Assembly: GCA_014360015.1 (NCBI GenBank)
Contig: JACIYJ010000007.1
Span: forward strand, 1 to 64,000
Direction of reading: 5' to 3'
Origin: Candidatus Aminicenantota bacterium
Lineage (GTDB): Bacteria > Acidobacteriota > Aminicenantia > Aminicenantales > Saccharicenantaceae
DNA: 64,000 nt
Part shown: one piece after another, positions 10,617 to 19,951 of the stretch
Numbering within the stretch: the stretch's first letter is position 1
How the letters are laid out: every line of letters starts with the position of its first letter
Notes under the pieces: model-generated
What the model was told of the DNA's origin: nothing
Database searches by the model: none
Seen by the model: only the letters and a program-made list of their open reading frames with translations
Translations under genes and position numbers: made by a program

Positions 10617-11264
10617 ATGAACATTCTGGAAATAATCTTAAAATTAGTCCTGGCCGTAGCTTTGGGCGGACTCATCGGGATTGAAAGAGAAACCAGCCAG
10701 AAGCCAGCCGGGTTCAGGACAAACATTCTAGTCTGCATTGGTTCAGCCATGATGATGAGCATGGCCGTCGGTCTGATTCAGGGTAGCAATGCCACACCCG
10801 ACACTCTGGTCAGAATGGCCGCGGGGGTGGTCACTGGAATAGGTTTTCTCGGCGCTGGCACCATCATCCACGCCCGGGGCATGGTCATCGGCCTGACCAC
10901 AGCTTCAACCCTCTGGGTGGTGGCCGGACTGGGTCTGCTCGTCGGAGTTGGCTATTATATTCCAGCGCTCATCCTGACCGCCCTGATTATTGCCACCCTG
11001 GTGGCTTTTAGAAAAATCGAAGAAATTTATCTAAGGAAACACATTTTCCATTATCATCTGAAATTCAAGGAACAACCAGACCTGCTGTCCAAATTACGGA
11101 AAGTAAGCTTCCATCATGGAATAAAGCTGGAACGGCTCAGTATAAAAAAAGAAGGCGAGTCCTTGGTCATCAGCTTTTCGGCCGTAGGTTCTGAAGAAAA
11201 GGAACAGGAGTTCAATGAAGCTCTGATGAGCCTTGGCCAGCTGGAGGAATTCCGGATTGACTGA
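10617..11264 (+). CDS. MgtC/SapB-family membrane protein
   Basis: 215 residues with four or five hydrophobic helices in the first 140, then a soluble tail. The segments GGLIGIERE, GFRTNILVCIGSAMMMSM, GIGFLGAGTI and GLTTASTLWVVAGLGLLVG are the MgtC/SapB family pattern. The tail (about 145-215) has the size and beta-alpha pattern of an ACT-like domain, as in the longer MgtC proteins. Family members help cells survive low Mg2+ or modulate membrane energetics; the exact role here is unknown. AAGGAG lies ahead of the ATG. The 3' end overlaps the next gene by eight bases. Confidence 0.88.
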   Translation: MNILEIILKLVLAVALGGLIGIERETSQKPAGFRTNILVCIGSAMMMSMAVGLIQGSNATPDTLVRMAAGVVTGIGFLGAGTIIHARGMVIGLTTASTLWVVAGLGLLVGVGYYIPALILTALIIATLVAFRKIEEIYLRKHIFHYHLKFKEQPDLLSKLRKVSFHHGIKLERLSIKKEGESLVISFSAVGSEEKEQEFNEALMSLGQLEEFRID

Positions 11265-11925
11265 AAGACGTCTGCTCTTAGCCACCACTAACCAGGGCAA
11301 AGTTCGGGAAATCAAAAAGCTGCTACGTGGACTCGGTCTGCGCATAGAGAGCCTGAAAGATTATCCCGAGTATGGAAGCTTTGAAGAAACCGGAAACACT
11401 TTTGAAGAAAACAGCCGGGGTAAAAGCCTGTTTTACAGCCAGAAATATCCCGGACTGGTGCTAGCTGAAGACTCGGGCCTTGAAGTTGAAGCTTTAGGCG
11501 GAAAGCCTGGCGTCTATTCAGCCCGGTTTTCAGGTCCTGGAGCCACGGATGAAAAGAACATCAAAAGGCTCTTAAGCCTACTGGTTGATGTTCCTGAAAA
11601 CCAGAGGAAAGCCCGGTTTGTCTGTGTGGCCACACTTTCGCAGGGTGGAAAAGTATTAAAAATTTTTAAGGGAAAAGTGCAGGGAGTGATCATCCGGGAA
11701 CCAAGGGGAGCCAATGGCTTCGGCTACGACCCGGTTTTTTTCTATCCGCCTCTGAAAAAAACCTTTGCCCAACTCAGAGCCTCCGAAAAAAATCTGGTAA
11801 GCCACCGCGGCCAGGCTTTGAGAAAAGTCAGAAAATTTCTGGAAGAATATTTAAGGAAGAATTTTATTCAGGCAGCCAGGCCAAGAAAAAACAAATCCCG
11901 CCAGAAAAGAGTAAACAGCTGTTAA
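11257..11925 (+). CDS. rdgB: XTP/dITP pyrophosphatase (RdgB/Ham1 family)
   Basis: House-cleaning enzyme that hydrolyses non-canonical purine triphosphates (ITP, XTP, dITP) to monophosphates. The TTG at 11257 is preferred: GGAGG at 11243-11247 lies nine bases ahead and the protein then begins MTERRLLLATTNQGK, the normal N-terminus. A longer TTG start at 11233 would lack a site. Family motifs are ATTNQGKVREI, the catalytic EDSGLEVEALGG, PGVYSARFSG, GFGYDPVF and VSHRGQAL. The C-terminus has a basic tail of about 20 residues beyond the usual end. It overlaps the MgtC-like gene, so the two are likely cotranscribed. Confidence 0.93.
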   Translation: MTERRLLLATTNQGKVREIKKLLRGLGLRIESLKDYPEYGSFEETGNTFEENSRGKSLFYSQKYPGLVLAEDSGLEVEALGGKPGVYSARFSGPGATDEKNIKRLLSLLVDVPENQRKARFVCVATLSQGGKVLKIFKGKVQGVIIREPRGANGFGYDPVFFYPPLKKTFAQLRASEKNLVSHRGQALRKVRKFLEEYLRKNFIQAARPRKNKSRQKRVNSC

Positions 11926-12065
11926 CTTTCAGAGGGAAAAAGTAAAACTGTTTTGACCTCGAGTTGTAAAACTTACGTCAGTAACTTGTTGATAATTCAT
12001 ATTTTAAACGAGAGAAAGATTCTGGCACGGCCGTCGCAACAATAGCGGCTGAAAGGAGGCTCACC

Positions 12066-12380
12066 ATGAAAAGCTATTTTCAGAAATCCTTAGCCCTCGC
12101 CCTGGTAGCGTTTGTTTTCTTTTCGGCTTTTGGTCTGAGCTTTGGTCAGAATCAGACCCAGAACAAAGCCACCCCGGCCAAGATTAACATCAACACCGCT
12201 TCGGCGGCTGAGCTCCAGAATCTTCCCCGAATCGGACCGAAAGTGGCTCAGCGGATCGTTGATTATCGTACCCAGAATGGACCATTCAAAAAAGTCGAGG
12301 ACCTGATGAAGGTCAGGGGCATCGGCGAAAAAGTCTTCAATCAGATTAAAGATTTAATCACCGTGGGCGAGACGAAGTAA
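12066..12380 (+). CDS. ComEA-like helix-hairpin-helix DNA-binding protein
   Basis: A small exported protein of 104 residues. A signal peptide (about 1-28, ending SFGQ) is followed by a tandem helix-hairpin-helix domain: KININTASAAELQNLPRIG, then AQRIVDYRTQNGPF, then VRGIGEKVFNQIKDLI. This matches the DNA-binding domain of competence protein ComEA, which captures DNA in the periplasm. The N-terminal oligomerisation domain of classical ComEA is missing, as is common in Gram-negatives. AAAGGAGG precedes the ATG. No other competence uptake gene adjoins; dprA is 3.6 kb away on the other strand. Confidence 0.85.
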   Translation: MKSYFQKSLALALVAFVFFSAFGLSFGQNQTQNKATPAKININTASAAELQNLPRIGPKVAQRIVDYRTQNGPFKKVEDLMKVRGIGEKVFNQIKDLITVGETK

Positions 12381-12390
12381 GGTCAACCGA

Positions 12391-12436
12391 GAGCAGAAGA
12401 GAGAATTATTTCTCTCTTCTGCTCTTCTTTATTTTT
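12391..12436 (+). terminator. strong Rho-independent terminator
   Basis: A perfect 15-bp stem (12391-12405 with 12410-12424) closed by a four-base loop TTAT and followed by a T-rich tail (TTCTTTATTTTT). It lies 11 bases after the stop of the ComEA-like gene. Confidence 0.93.
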
Positions 12437-12708
12437 CAGAAATGCGTTCATCATTACTTATCCTACCGCTTATTGTTTCTCTTTCCAAAAAAATTTTTAT
12501 GCCCGAAAAAACTGCCAGCTGGCTGAGGCTGAATTTTTTTCATTTGATTGAATCAAATTCCTGGTTATAGAGAAAACAAAAAAGCAAAAATCTCCATCTT
12601 CTGCCAGAAATCTTTTTTCTTGCTTTTCTGACAAAAGTTTTTATCAAAATCTGAAAAAAGTCAGAGAAGATTCCCGTCACCCTCACCACTTAAATCAAAG
12701 CCCTGGCT
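12437..12708. other. AT-rich intergenic region between convergent genes
   Basis: It lies between the terminator and the 3' end of xerC. It has many A- and T-runs and one short palindrome (TTTGATT/AATCAAA at 12543-12557). A weak minus-strand hairpin near 12655-12670 (TCTGA...TCAGA around a T-run) might end the xerC transcript. No gene or RNA was recognised. Confidence 0.4.
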
Positions 12709-13596
12709 TCAGGACCTGGGATGAGCTTTGCGATAGACTTCAAGCAGATGACTCAGATCCAGATGGGTGTATTTCTGGGTGGTGGCTAAACTCTTGTGCC
12801 CAAGGAGTTCCTGGATGGCTCTGAGGTCTGCCCCACGACTCAGAAGATGGGAAGCGAAAGAATGGCGGAGGGAGTGCGGGCTGATTTTCCGAGCAACGGC
12901 AATTTGCTTAATCCGCTTCTGGACCAACCTCTGGACCGATCTCACTGTTAACCTTTCTCCACGATAATTGAGGAAGAGGGCCGGACCAGGCTGTTTCTTT
13001 AAAGCCAGAAGAGTCCTGATTGCCAGATATTCTCTCAGCCATTTTTCAGCCTGACGGCCAAAGGGCACTATTCTTTCTTTTTTACCCTTTCCTTTTACTC
13101 TGACTAACCTCTCTTTAAGGTGCAGGTCTTCAAGATCCAGCGAGACCAGCTCCGACACCCGCAGTCCCGAAGCATATAACAGTTCCAGGATGGCTTTATC
13201 TCTGATTTCCAGAGGGTCATCTCTACTGACCGGCCATTCGAGTAATTGAGCCGTTTCTTCTTCGGTCAGAAAGCTGGGAACCCTCTGTTCCTGTCGAGGA
13301 GTGGCTAAAGCGCTGGCGGGGTTGTCGTCTCGCCATTTCCTTCTCAGGCAAAAATCAAAAAAGGACCTCATCGAAGCCAGCTTGCGAATGATGGAGCTTT
13401 TTTTAAGCTTGAGCTCATGTAGATCTGCCAGAAATCCTCGAAGGGTTAATGTATCGGCTGTTCTCCAGGTGTGACCATTTTCTTTAAGATAGGCGGCTAA
13501 CTGGTTCAGGTCACGCTGGTAATTGGAGATAGTATGGGGAGAAGCATTCTTTTCGAACTTAAGAAAGTTCAAGAATTCTTCAATCTCTTTTTTCAT
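12709..13596 (-). CDS. xerC: tyrosine recombinase XerC/XerD
   Basis: Site-specific recombinase that resolves chromosome dimers at dif, 295 residues. The N-terminal SAM-like core-binding domain (1-90) is followed by a catalytic domain with the full active-site set: Arg146, Lys in KGKGKKER (168-175), His241 and Arg244 in HSLRHSF, His267 and nucleophile Tyr276 in QKYTHL. Length and lack of extra domains fit Xer rather than a phage or integron integrase. It follows topA, overlapping by 17 bases. The dprA-topA-xerC order occurs in many bacteria, which favours a housekeeping role. XerC versus XerD cannot be settled here. Confidence 0.9.
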   Translation of the reverse strand: MKKEIEEFLNFLKFEKNASPHTISNYQRDLNQLAAYLKENGHTWRTADTLTLRGFLADLHELKLKKSSIIRKLASMRSFFDFCLRRKWRDDNPASALATPRQEQRVPSFLTEEETAQLLEWPVSRDDPLEIRDKAILELLYASGLRVSELVSLDLEDLHLKERLVRVKGKGKKERIVPFGRQAEKWLREYLAIRTLLALKKQPGPALFLNYRGERLTVRSVQRLVQKRIKQIAVARKISPHSLRHSFASHLLSRGADLRAIQELLGHKSLATTQKYTHLDLSHLLEVYRKAHPRS

Positions 13597-15958
13597 CGGA
13601 CCCAGTTGAAGCCGGTTTTTCCGGAGCTTTTACCGGTTCGGCGCTGGCCCCGGGATTGTGTTCTGAAGACTTCCCGCTACCGGGCTCTGGCTGTTTATCT
13701 TCATCCAGATAAAGCACATAATCGCAGCTCTGGCAATAAAGATATGGCTTACCCTTAGCCGGAGCTTTCTTCAGCAAGTATTTTGCTCCGCATTTCGGAC
13801 AGCTCTGGTTAACCACTTCATCCCAGCTGGCAAATTTACATTTCGGATAGTTGCTGCAGCCATAGAAATATTTGCCTCTTTTTGTTTTCCGTTTGATGAT
13901 AGTCCCGCCGCAGCCCAGAGGGCAGGGTATTCCAGTATCAGAAATTTCCTTATGAACATATTTACATTTCGGATAATTGGAGCAGGCGATAAACATCCCG
14001 TAGCGGCTACGACGGTAAACTAAGGGTGAACCGCATAACGGACACTTAGTTTCTAAGGTTTTGGTCTCTTTTTTGACCAGCGGTTCACTGTAATCGCATT
14101 CAGGATAGCCGGAGCAAGCTTTAAACCGGCCATAGCGACCTTCCTTGATCACCAGATTCCGGCCGCATTTAGGACATTTATCTTCAACCGGAATGCCGTT
14201 CTTTTTAACCGATTCGGTTTCGTGTCCCTGTTCAAGATATCGCTGTAAAAGCTGATAGTACTGGCGCAAACTTTCCAGCCAGTCAGCTTCACCATCGCAG
14301 ATTCTATCCAGCTGTTCTTCCATCTTAGCTGTGAATTTGTAATCGAAAAGTTCGGTGAAATATTTGACCAGAAAATCGGTGACGAACATCCCCAGCTCAG
14401 TCGGCTTGAACCGGCCCTCTTCTTTAATCACATAAATCCTGTCCTGAAGGGTGGCAATGATGGGAGCATAGGTGCTTGGACGGCCGATGCCGCGGGCTTC
14501 CAGCTCTTTGACTAAGGTGGCTTCAGTATAGCGTGGCGGCGGCTGGGTAAAGTTCTGTTTACTCTGCAGGTCAACCAGAGTCAGGATTTCTCCTTCTTTA
14601 GCCGCAGGCAGCAGGCCTGCTTCTTCTTTTTCTTCGGCCTCCTCGGGCTCAGTCTTTTTATCAGAATTGATGGATTTGTCGAATACAAGATGCTGGTCTT
14701 CGTACAGGGCTAAAAAGCCTTTGAATTTAATCACTTCGCCCTTAGCCACGAAGCCATAACAGGAAACTCTGATCTCAAACTGCGTCTCTTCGATTTCAGC
14801 CGGGCTCATCTGAGAAGCTAAGAATCTGTTCCAGATTAATTTATAGAGCTCAAACTCATCCTTTTTCAAAAATGGTTTGACTTTTTCCGGAGGCAGGTCT
14901 AAATGCGTCGGCCTGATGGCTTCATGAGCTTCCTGAGCTGTTTTTCGGGATTTAAAAACATTCGGCTTGGGGGGTACGTATTCAGGACCAAAATGTTCTT
15001 CGATGTACTTTTTAGCTGCCTGCCGGGCGATATCAGCAATGCGCACTGAATCGGTTCTCATGTAGGTGATTAAGCCAACCGGCCCGAGCTCACCCAACTC
15101 CAGGCCTTCATACAATCGCTGAGCCACCGACATGGTTTTTTTCACCGGAAAGCGCAGGATTCGGTAAGCATCCTGCTGCATGGTTGAAGTAATGTAAGGA
15201 GGAGGTGGGTTCTTCTTTTTGGCTTTAACCTGGATTTTTTCCAGGATAAAAGGCTCCCGGCGACAGACTTCAAGAATCTCCTGGGCTTGCTTCTGGTCTT
15301 TGATCTTCGTTTTTTTACCGTCAATGGTGACTAAGGTAGCTTTAAATTCCGGCGGATTCTCTGCCCTGAGAATGGCGGCAATCGTCCAGTACTCTTCGGG
15401 AACAAAGTTTTTGATTTCCTTTTCCCGGTCGCAAATGAGCCTTAAAGCTACCGACTGCACCCGACCAGCACTCAAGCCTCGGCCGATTTTTTTCCAGAGA
15501 AGGGGACTTATGAGATAACCGACCAGCCGGTCCAGTATTCTTCTGGTCTGCTGGGCGTTGATTTTATTCTGGTCGAGAGGACCGAGTTTGGAAAAAGCTT
15601 CCTTGATGGCCTCTTCGGTTATTTCATGAAAAACTGCCCTGTAGATGTTGGGGTTCTCTTTTTCTACCAGCTGACTGATGTGCCAGGAGATGGCTTCACC
15701 TTCCCGATCCGGGTCAGCTGCCAGAATAACTTTCTCGCATTCCTTAGCTAATTTTCTGAGTTCAGCCACCAGGCGGCGGCGTTCTGGAATTATTTGATAA
15801 GTTGGCTTAAAATCGTTCTTGATGTCTACCCCCAACTTGGTCTTGGGCAGATCGCAGACGTGTCCCATTGAAGCTTTAACCAAATAACCAGAACCGAGGT
15901 AGCGGTTAACAGTTTTAGCTTTAGCTGGAGATTCAACGATGACTAAAGCTTTACCCAC
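13580..15958 (-). CDS. topA: DNA topoisomerase I (type IA)
   Basis: Relaxes negative supercoils by single-strand passage; 792 residues. The Toprim domain (1-120) has Glu9 and the DPDREGE metal site (82-88). The catalytic Tyr299 lies in LITYMRTDSVR. Four C-terminal Cys4 zinc ribbons follow from about residue 590 (CPKCGRNL, CPLCGSPL, CPLGCGGT, CPKCGAKY), then a Pro/Glu/Ser-rich tail. It starts with GTG directly after the dprA stop, with AGGAGAG upstream inside dprA. Confidence 0.97.
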   Translation of the reverse strand: MGKALVIVESPAKAKTVNRYLGSGYLVKASMGHVCDLPKTKLGVDIKNDFKPTYQIIPERRRLVAELRKLAKECEKVILAADPDREGEAISWHISQLVEKENPNIYRAVFHEITEEAIKEAFSKLGPLDQNKINAQQTRRILDRLVGYLISPLLWKKIGRGLSAGRVQSVALRLICDREKEIKNFVPEEYWTIAAILRAENPPEFKATLVTIDGKKTKIKDQKQAQEILEVCRREPFILEKIQVKAKKKNPPPPYITSTMQQDAYRILRFPVKKTMSVAQRLYEGLELGELGPVGLITYMRTDSVRIADIARQAAKKYIEEHFGPEYVPPKPNVFKSRKTAQEAHEAIRPTHLDLPPEKVKPFLKKDEFELYKLIWNRFLASQMSPAEIEETQFEIRVSCYGFVAKGEVIKFKGFLALYEDQHLVFDKSINSDKKTEPEEAEEKEEAGLLPAAKEGEILTLVDLQSKQNFTQPPPRYTEATLVKELEARGIGRPSTYAPIIATLQDRIYVIKEEGRFKPTELGMFVTDFLVKYFTELFDYKFTAKMEEQLDRICDGEADWLESLRQYYQLLQRYLEQGHETESVKKNGIPVEDKCPKCGRNLVIKEGRYGRFKACSGYPECDYSEPLVKKETKTLETKCPLCGSPLVYRRSRYGMFIACSNYPKCKYVHKEISDTGIPCPLGCGGTIIKRKTKRGKYFYGCSNYPKCKFASWDEVVNQSCPKCGAKYLLKKAPAKGKPYLYCQSCDYVLYLDEDKQPEPGSGKSSEHNPGASAEPVKAPEKPASTGSDEKRD

Positions 15959-17065
15959 TCAAACTCTCCTGCGAAAAAATTTCCCGGCTTCCTGAACGAC
16001 CAGTTCTTTCATTTCTAAGCTGAGCAGAATCGTCAGGAGCTCGGCCACAGCAATCTGAATTTTATCAGATAATTCATCTATATGAATAACTGAGTTTTCT
16101 GGCAGGGCCTCAAAAACTCTCTTTTCCCGGTCTTCAAGCTCTGGCACCGATTGTAGTCTTCGAGCCAGCCAGCTCAAAGCAGCTTCTTTCCAGGGAGAAG
16201 GCAATTCTGAGACTACGTCTTCAGCCGATTCCACCAGCTTGGCCCCATGTTTGATGAGATAATTCGTCCCCTGGCTCAAGTCTGAAGTCACCGGACCGGG
16301 AACAGCCAGAACTTCCCGACCCTGGTCCAGGGCTAAGCGAGCAGTTATTAAAGCACCGCTCTTCTGGCTGGCTTCAACCACCAAGCAGGCTAAGGACAGC
16401 CCGCTAATCACCCGGTTGCGCAGCGGAAAATGATAGCCCAGAGGCTCTGAGTCCAGCGGAAATTCGCTGACCACAGCTCCCTTTTCAGTGATTTTTTCTG
16501 CCAGCATTCTATTTTCCTTAGGATAAATCTTATCAAGTCCTGAACCCAGAACAGCCACTGTCCGACCGCTTCTCAAAGCTCCCCTGTGAGCCAGAGTATC
16601 AATCCCCCGGGCTAAGCCGCTTATTACCACAAGACCAGAAGCGGCCAGTTCATCAGCCAACTTCTCTGCCATCATCCGGCCATAGGCTGTCGGGCGCCTG
16701 GAACCTACCACAGCCACTGTGGCCCAGCTTAAAACCTCGGGCTGGCCATGGCAGTAGAGAACAAGCGGTGGTTCAACGATTTCCCGGAGAATCTGCGGAT
16801 ACCCGCTATCCTCAAAGGTTAAAAGAGTATACTCTTTTTCCCCGAGCTTCTCAAGTTCCTGGGCCGCGCGTTCCAGGAGCTCCCCGGATAGAATTTTTTG
16901 CCTGGTGGATTCACTCAGACTAATAGAATTCAGCCAGTCTTTATCAGGCTGGAATAATTTTTCAGGAGAATCAAAATACCGAAGGGCTTTCCCCACAGAT
17001 AGAAAGCCATCGGTCACCAGATAATTAAGCGCTAACCAGAAAACCCGACGTTCTTCTACCCTCAC
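15959..17065 (-). CDS. dprA: DNA-processing protein DprA
   Basis: Loads RecA onto incoming single-stranded DNA during transformation; 368 residues. An N-terminal helical domain (1-75) precedes the Rossmann-like core, with VAVVGSRRPTAYG, VISGLARGIDTLAHRGAL, GRTVAVLGSGLDKIYP and LPLRNRVISGLS. The C-terminal domain (about 300-368) looks like the winged helix common in DprA. It starts with GTG in a four-base GTGA overlap with the preceding stress-protein gene and is followed at once by topA. Confidence 0.95.
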   Translation of the reverse strand: MRVEERRVFWLALNYLVTDGFLSVGKALRYFDSPEKLFQPDKDWLNSISLSESTRQKILSGELLERAAQELEKLGEKEYTLLTFEDSGYPQILREIVEPPLVLYCHGQPEVLSWATVAVVGSRRPTAYGRMMAEKLADELAASGLVVISGLARGIDTLAHRGALRSGRTVAVLGSGLDKIYPKENRMLAEKITEKGAVVSEFPLDSEPLGYHFPLRNRVISGLSLACLVVEASQKSGALITARLALDQGREVLAVPGPVTSDLSQGTNYLIKHGAKLVESAEDVVSELPSPWKEAALSWLARRLQSVPELEDREKRVFEALPENSVIHIDELSDKIQIAVAELLTILLSLEMKELVVQEAGKFFRRRV

Positions 17066-17937
17066 TTTTTACAATAAACCGCTGGCAGCGCCAGAACAGG
17101 CATAGGAGCATAGGAGATGACCTTTTCCGTGGTGCTGCCTAAGAAAAATCTTTCAACCGGAGACACACAGGTTGACATCAAAATCAGGTCAAACTTGTGT
17201 CTGGCCGCATAAGTAACGATACCGGCCGAAGCGTTTAGGTCGCGCACAACCACTTCTTTAACTTCAAAATCAGCCCGTCTTTTCTTTCGATTCTTGAGCC
17301 GTTCCAAGGCTTCATCCATCATCTTCTTAATCTCTGCTGGAGAGAATTTGAAATCATAAAGCTCCAGGATATAGATTAGAGTCAGGTTGGCTTTGAGCTT
17401 TGAAGCTAAGGTCCAGGCATAATCTCTTTCCTTCTCTTCGTTTTCGGAAAAATCGGTCGGGACCAAGATGTTTTCGATTTTCGGAACTGCCTTACGCTTT
17501 GGCGTGACCAAAACCGGCACCTTTGACCGCCGCAACACCTGATTGGCCACACTACCCAGTAGAATTTTTTCTAAGGCTGACATTCCCTTCCGACCGATAG
17601 CAATAAGCTGGCATTTTTCTTTTTCGGCTATCTCAGGAATTTTTTTCCCGGCTGACCCGACTTCGACCATCGTCTTCGAAAACTTAATTCCTGTTTTCTC
17701 CGAGATTTTGTCGAGCTTTTTCTGCGCCTTAACCCGACTTTCTTCCTGCCTTTCCACGAGTTCAGCTACCACCACACCCCGGCTTTCATAAAGAGCCGGA
17801 GCAAAGTCAGGAACTACATGAAGAGCTTTAATCGAAGCGCCAAATTTTTTGGCCAGGTAATCGGCATAAGCTAAGGCGGTTTGAGCCTCAGCTGAAAAAT
17901 CAGTCGCCCAGAGGATGTTTTTGATTTGATAATTCAT
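17062..17937 (-). CDS. tandem universal stress protein (UspA family)
   Basis: Cytoplasmic protein of 291 residues made of two Usp domains (about 1-146 and 150-291). Domain 1 keeps the ATP-binding pattern (GRKGMSALEKILLGSVANQV). In domain 2 the first glycines are replaced (STCVSPVERFFLGSTTEKV), so it may not bind nucleotide normally. It is the first gene of a usp-dprA-topA-xerC run coupled by overlaps. The ligand and stress signal are unknown. Confidence 0.88.
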   Translation of the reverse strand: MNYQIKNILWATDFSAEAQTALAYADYLAKKFGASIKALHVVPDFAPALYESRGVVVAELVERQEESRVKAQKKLDKISEKTGIKFSKTMVEVGSAGKKIPEIAEKEKCQLIAIGRKGMSALEKILLGSVANQVLRRSKVPVLVTPKRKAVPKIENILVPTDFSENEEKERDYAWTLASKLKANLTLIYILELYDFKFSPAEIKKMMDEALERLKNRKKRRADFEVKEVVVRDLNASAGIVTYAARHKFDLILMSTCVSPVERFFLGSTTEKVISYAPMPVLALPAVYCKK

Positions 17938-18209
17938 TGATCTTTCTCCTTCTGAATCTTTTTTTCCATTCTACCACATCTGGGCTAACTATTGATAAAG
18001 ATTTCTCCGGTCAGCAATCTATTTAAAAAGACGGTTATGATTGAAAATATTCTCATTTCGGCCAGAATAATTTCGTCTTACTATTTTAAGTCTTCAAGCC
18101 CCATTCAATAACGACCGGCACCAATCCACCTGGCTAATTTAATTTTCTCTTCTCACATCAAATATGCTTCAGAAATAGCTCAAAGCGCAACAAAAATTGA
18201 TAGAGAAGT

Positions 18210-19520
18210 TCAGCGTCCGAAAAGCACCGAAGAACCGGTAGTAAAAATTCCAGCGACAGCTCCGGTGATGAGACAGGCTAAGGTAGCCGCTACTAAAGCT
18301 TTAAACCCGAGACGCGACAGGTCTTTTAAACGTGAAGGAGCCAGAGCCCCGATGCCGCCGACAAAAATGGCCAGGGAAGCCACATGAGCAAAACCGCAGA
18401 GAGCATAGGAGGCGATGATGGCTGAGCGCGGGTCAGAAAAAGCCCCGGCTTTTATCAGTTCTGCTAAATGCTGATAACTCACCAGCTCTGTAACCACAAC
18501 TCTTTCTCCCAGGAGTCTGGCTACCAGAGTGGCATCATGGGGGTTGACACCCATAGCTAAGGTAAACGGATAAAAAACATAGCTCAAGATGTTCGATAGC
18601 TTCCAGTTGAAACTCCAATCCAGAAGCTGGTTAAGCTCCCCACCGAACCAGCCCAAGACGAGGTCAACCAAAGCCAGCAGCCCAAGAAAAGCCAGGAGCA
18701 AAGCCACGATTCCGCCCAGTAGCTTGAGCCCTGAATTGGCGCCGTTGATGATGGCCATAATAAGATTATCTTCTCTTTCATAATAAGGTTTAACATTCAG
18801 GCCCAGGGTCAATGGCTGACCGGTTTCAGGGAAGATAAGCTTGGAAGTAAGAAGGGCAGCGGGGGCTGATAGGATGGAGGCTGAAATAAGATGTGCGGCA
18901 ATGGTGGGCAAACCGTCTTTAAGAACCATCACATAAATAGATAGAACGGAGGAAGCGATGGTGGCCATACCCGCAGTCAGGATGGTCCCGAGCTCTGAAA
19001 CGGTCATCTGTTCAAGATAGGGCCTGACTACAACCGATGATTCCACACCGACAAAAATATTGCTGGAGACGCAGAGTGACTCGGCTCCGCTCACTTTCAT
19101 TAACCGGGTAAAAATGCGGGCAAAAAGCTGAATTAAAAAGGGCATCACTTTTAGATAGTAGAGCGCTCCAACCAGGGCGGCAAAGAAGACCACCGTCGGC
19201 AGAGATTGAATGGCCAGGATGAACCCGAGCGATGGTTCACCCGCCTCACTCGTCGCCCCAGGCGGAATAGCCAGCCGGCCAAAAAGAAACTTTATACCGG
19301 CCGTGGCTGAATCCAGCACTTTGACCACCAAATTGTTTATTGCCAGAAAAATCTTTGTCCCGGCCGGAACCAAAAAGATGAAGAAAGCAAAGAGCAGCTG
19401 CAGCGTGATGCCCCAAAAGACCACCTTCCAGTTGATTATTTTTTTATGAGAAGAAAAAAGCCAGGCCACCAGAGTCAACACAAATATCCCGATAAAGCTC
19501 AAAATGTTCTGATAACTCAT
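18210..19520 (-). CDS. concentrative nucleoside transporter (NupC/CNT family)
   Basis: Inner-membrane Na+- or H+-coupled nucleoside importer, 436 residues with about 10 hydrophobic helices. CNT signatures include ESLCVSSNIFVGVESSVVVRPYL, GMATIASSVLSIYV, GVNPHDATLVARLLGERVVV and YALCGFAHVASLAIFVGGIG. A GAGGG site precedes the ATG. It stands alone with 270 bases after it and about 140 bases before it. No purine-riboswitch-like leader was seen. Confidence 0.92.
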   Translation of the reverse strand: MSYQNILSFIGIFVLTLVAWLFSSHKKIINWKVVFWGITLQLLFAFFIFLVPAGTKIFLAINNLVVKVLDSATAGIKFLFGRLAIPPGATSEAGEPSLGFILAIQSLPTVVFFAALVGALYYLKVMPFLIQLFARIFTRLMKVSGAESLCVSSNIFVGVESSVVVRPYLEQMTVSELGTILTAGMATIASSVLSIYVMVLKDGLPTIAAHLISASILSAPAALLTSKLIFPETGQPLTLGLNVKPYYEREDNLIMAIINGANSGLKLLGGIVALLLAFLGLLALVDLVLGWFGGELNQLLDWSFNWKLSNILSYVFYPFTLAMGVNPHDATLVARLLGERVVVTELVSYQHLAELIKAGAFSDPRSAIIASYALCGFAHVASLAIFVGGIGALAPSRLKDLSRLGFKALVAATLACLITGAVAGIFTTGSSVLFGR

Positions 19521-19658
19521 CGCCAGCCCTCAGCCACGAAGAATTTTTTCAATCTGATTTTAATAATAATCAGCTCAGCTAACAAGTTAGAATTGGAAGT
19601 TAATAAGTGGTTGGGAATTATTTAAGGTTAATTTATTTTAAAAATTATTTAGAGTTGA

Positions 19659-19928
19659 TTATCTGGATGGTCCTGTGAACTCAACTAACTTTGTCCTGGA
19701 AGTTTCACCCCGGATAATTCGCAGACTGGAAGGCGGCACTCCAAGATAATCAGCCAGAAGGTCGAGCAGCTCTTCATTGGCTTTACCTTTTTCTGGAGCT
19801 GAAGTCAGCCGGGCTCTGAATTCAGTCTCGGAAATTCTGACCAGTTCCTGCTTTGATGATTTCGGCTGGACTTTAACAGTAAAAATTTTCTTAGTTTCCC
19901 GACCAACTTTTCCCTGGCTACTGGCCAT
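19659..19928 (-). CDS. DUF167 (YggU) family protein
   Basis: A small basic protein of 89 residues with the family pattern FTVKVQPKSSKQELV, FRARLTSAPEKGKANEELLDLLA and LRIIRGETSRTKLVE. The family is widespread, its fold is known, and its function is not established. It lies 23 bases after the DUF1573 gene on the same strand and is probably cotranscribed with it. Confidence 0.85.
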   Translation of the reverse strand: MASSQGKVGRETKKIFTVKVQPKSSKQELVRISETEFRARLTSAPEKGKANEELLDLLADYLGVPPSSLRIIRGETSRTKLVEFTGPSR

Positions 19929-19951
19929 CTGTTTCCCTGGCTATCTCTGGA

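Noticed and set aside
12709-13596. Integrase of a mobile element
   Set aside because: Length, active-site layout and the dprA-topA neighbourhood fit a housekeeping Xer protein; no attachment repeats or cargo genes were seen.
19521-19658. Purine riboswitch ahead of the nucleoside transporter
   Set aside because: The leader is AT-rich and lacks the conserved loop bases and three-way stem pattern.
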